64,000 nucleotides of DNA from Mucilaginibacter agri (lineage in GTDB: Bacteria > Bacteroidota > Bacteroidia > Sphingobacteriales > Sphingobacteriaceae). The number at the start of each line of letters is the position of its first letter. The stretch's first letter is position 1. The notes beneath the pieces were generated by a model, which saw only the letters and a program-made list of their open reading frames with translations, had not been told where the DNA came from and did no database searches. The stretch spans positions 1-64,000 of the forward strand of contig NZ_WWEO01000044.1 of assembly GCF_009928685.1 (NCBI RefSeq), written 5' to 3'. The translations under genes and the position numbers were made by a program. This document shows, piece by piece, positions 62,775 through 64,000 of the stretch.

Positions 62775-63518
62775 ATGCTTAAAGAAGAAAGACAACAATA
62801 CATTATAAGTCAAATCAATATCCATAACAAAGTACTATCTACAGACCTTAGCGTACAGCTTAATGTTTCTGAAGATACGATACGACGAGACCTCAATGAA
62901 CTTTCGGAATCGGGAAAAATTGTAAAGGTTTATGGCGGCGCGCTTTCTAAATCATTCCATTACCCGTTTTCGGGCAGAGATGTTTATAATAAGGATGGTA
63001 AAAAAGAAATAGCCCGCAAAGCAACCGGGCTAATTGAAGACGGCATGGTGCTTTTAGTAGGTGGAGGCACTACCATGATAGAGCTTGCCCGCTTGTTCCC
63101 CGAAAATTTGCATTGCACTATATTTACCATTAGTCCTCTGGTTGGGTTAGAATTGGTAGAGCATCCCAATATCAACGTTAACTTATTGGCTGGTCAGCTA
63201 GCTTCAAACTCACATGTAGTTACTGGCTCGCAGGTAATAAGCCAACTATCGGAGATCAGGGCTGACCTATGTTTTATGGGGACTAATGGCCTGTCCCTCA
63301 CCCATGGCATTACCGACTCTGATTGGGAAGTAGTACAGGTAAAGAAAGCGATGATCAAATCGGCTAATAAAACAGCCATTTTAAGCATCGACGAAAAGCT
63401 TGATTCTGTTCAGAAAATGCAGATCTGCAATTTAAATGCTATTGATTACCTGATAACCGATGCCGCGCCAGATAGCGAAACCCTGAAAAGATATGTTAAA
63501 ACAGTAATAGTGCTTTAA
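62775..63518 (+). CDS. DeoR/GlpR-family transcriptional regulator
   Basis: A 247-aa regulator. The N-terminal winged helix has the DeoR signature SEDTIRRDLNELSESGKI (residues 31-48), and the C-terminal sensor (about 70-240) has the sugar-phosphate-binding VGGGTTMIELAR and MGTNGLSLTHGIT. Family members repress sugar or nucleoside catabolic genes until a phosphorylated sugar binds. It is divergent from the NlpC/P60-epimerase operon across 297 bp of AT-rich spacer; its target may be that operon, but I see no clear operator. Confidence 0.92.
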   Translation: MLKEERQQYIISQINIHNKVLSTDLSVQLNVSEDTIRRDLNELSESGKIVKVYGGALSKSFHYPFSGRDVYNKDGKKEIARKATGLIEDGMVLLVGGGTTMIELARLFPENLHCTIFTISPLVGLELVEHPNINVNLLAGQLASNSHVVTGSQVISQLSEIRADLCFMGTNGLSLTHGITDSDWEVVQVKKAMIKSANKTAILSIDEKLDSVQKMQICNLNAIDYLITDAAPDSETLKRYVKTVIVL

Positions 63519-63537
63519 TAAAGCACTATTACTGTTT
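63499..63537. terminator. Bidirectional terminator after the DeoR gene
   Basis: A 17-bp perfect stem (AAACAGTAATAGTGCTT) with a 5-nt loop and a T run. The left arm is the last coding part of the DeoR gene and the stop codon lies in the loop. The convergent serine hydrolase gene ends 8 bp further on. Confidence 0.85.
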
Positions 63538-63544
63538 TTTCTTG

Positions 63545-64000
63545 CTACTTACTTACGGTACCCGTTGGCTTAGATTTCTCTTCGCCAAGCATAGCTTTAT
63601 AAATTACTTCCTGAATATCGCTGCGCACATTTAATGAACTCAGTTTATTATTGTCGCCACCATCAGGGTTTACCCTGTTAGACATAAAAATGTATAACAG
63701 GTTATATTTCGGATCGGCCCACACCCCTATCCCGGTAAAGCCGGTGTGCCCAAATGTTTGAGGCGATACACTTAGCGACGGGTACGGAGATTTTAGTGTA
63801 GCATTATTTTTTTCAGGCTTATCGAAACCTAAACCCCTCCTACTGATATCGCTATGATAAGCGGTGAAGTAATCGATAGTTTCTTTCTTTAAGAGTCTAA
63901 CGCCATTCAGCTCACCACCATTTAATAGCAATTGATACAACTGCGCCAAATCATAAGCATTGCTATACAAACCGGCATGGCCCGCAACTCCGCCAAACAT
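63545..64000 (-). CDS. Serine hydrolase (beta-lactamase class C fold), C-terminal part
   Basis: The last 151 residues of a longer gene that continues past the window edge; the Met at the edge is internal. GGVAGHAGLYSNAYDLAQLY and the triad-region HTGFTGIGVWADP are typical of class-C-like serine hydrolases. In Bacteroidota this exact type of tail is often fused behind a GH3 N-acetylglucosaminidase, which would fit the nearby peptidoglycan peptide genes, but the N-terminal part is not visible. Confidence 0.8.
   Translation of the reverse strand: MFGGVAGHAGLYSNAYDLAQLYQLLLNGGELNGVRLLKKETIDYFTAYHSDISRRGLGFDKPEKNNATLKSPYPSLSVSPQTFGHTGFTGIGVWADPKYNLLYIFMSNRVNPDGGDNNKLSSLNVRSDIQEVIYKAMLGEEKSKPTGTVSK

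Overview
The window looks like chromosome from a Bacteroidota bacterium of the Sphingobacteriaceae type (Mucilaginibacter or Pedobacter-like). The reasons are two SusC/SusD pairs, a one-protein hybrid two-component sensor (HTCS), LytS/LytTR pairing, abundant secreted glycan enzymes and AT-rich spacers. The genus is an inference from gene content, not from a marker gene.

Layout. (1) 1-6.5 kb is the end of an integrated island. A tyrosine recombinase (4992-6230) sits beside a CAT-anticodon tRNA (6525-6598), with short repeated motifs between them that look like integrase arm sites. Its cargo is a three-gene operon of a sigma-like protein, a small helical protein and an ImmA/IrrE protease. Divergent from it is a compact CBASS anti-phage operon: a two-TM NUDIX effector, a CD-NTase and a stand-alone E2-like protein. 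A small lamin-tail-like protein follows. (2) 6.6-12.1 kb holds a HAD phosphatase, an outer-membrane beta-barrel receptor, and a divergent LytS/LytTR pair. Paired 21-bp-spaced direct repeats lie in front of both units. (3) 12.3-15 kb holds an unknown membrane protein, a GH19-like lysozyme and a stand-alone copy of the lysozyme's N-terminal domain. (4) 15-20 kb is a five-gene operon for a periplasmic molybdenum hydroxylase with its iron-sulfur, c-haem and cofactor-maturation proteins. (5) 20.2-38.1 kb is a polysaccharide utilisation locus (PUL): GH31, GH3, a large FG-GAP/UnbV lipoprotein, SusD, SusC and an HTCS regulator. The enzymes suggest xyloglucan-like oligosaccharides. A shared 17-bp motif precedes both GH3 and SusC. 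(6) 38.3-40.6 kb has an RRM RNA-binding protein and a clan GH-D-like glycosidase. (7) 40.9-59.9 kb is a pectin/homogalacturonan PUL: LacI regulator, SusC/SusD, pectate lyase, CE12 esterase, two CE8 pectin methylesterases, GH28, GH105, then UxaB, UxaA and UxaC. Two full operators and one half-operator of a LacI-type palindrome mark it as one regulon. (8) 60.1-64 kb has a peptidoglycan-peptide pair (NlpC/P60 peptidase and dipeptide epimerase), a DeoR regulator and the C-terminal part of a serine hydrolase cut by the window edge.

How the genes work together. In the pectin locus, CE8 and CE12 strip methyl and acetyl groups, PL1 and GH28 cut the backbone, SusCD imports oligomers and GH105 removes unsaturated ends. 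UxaC, UxaB and UxaA then take galacturonate to 2-keto-3-deoxygluconate. The KDG kinase and aldolase are not in the window. In the island, the CBASS operon would sense phage, make a cyclic nucleotide and trigger a membrane effector. The sigma-like/ImmA operon beside it is the least explained part of the window.
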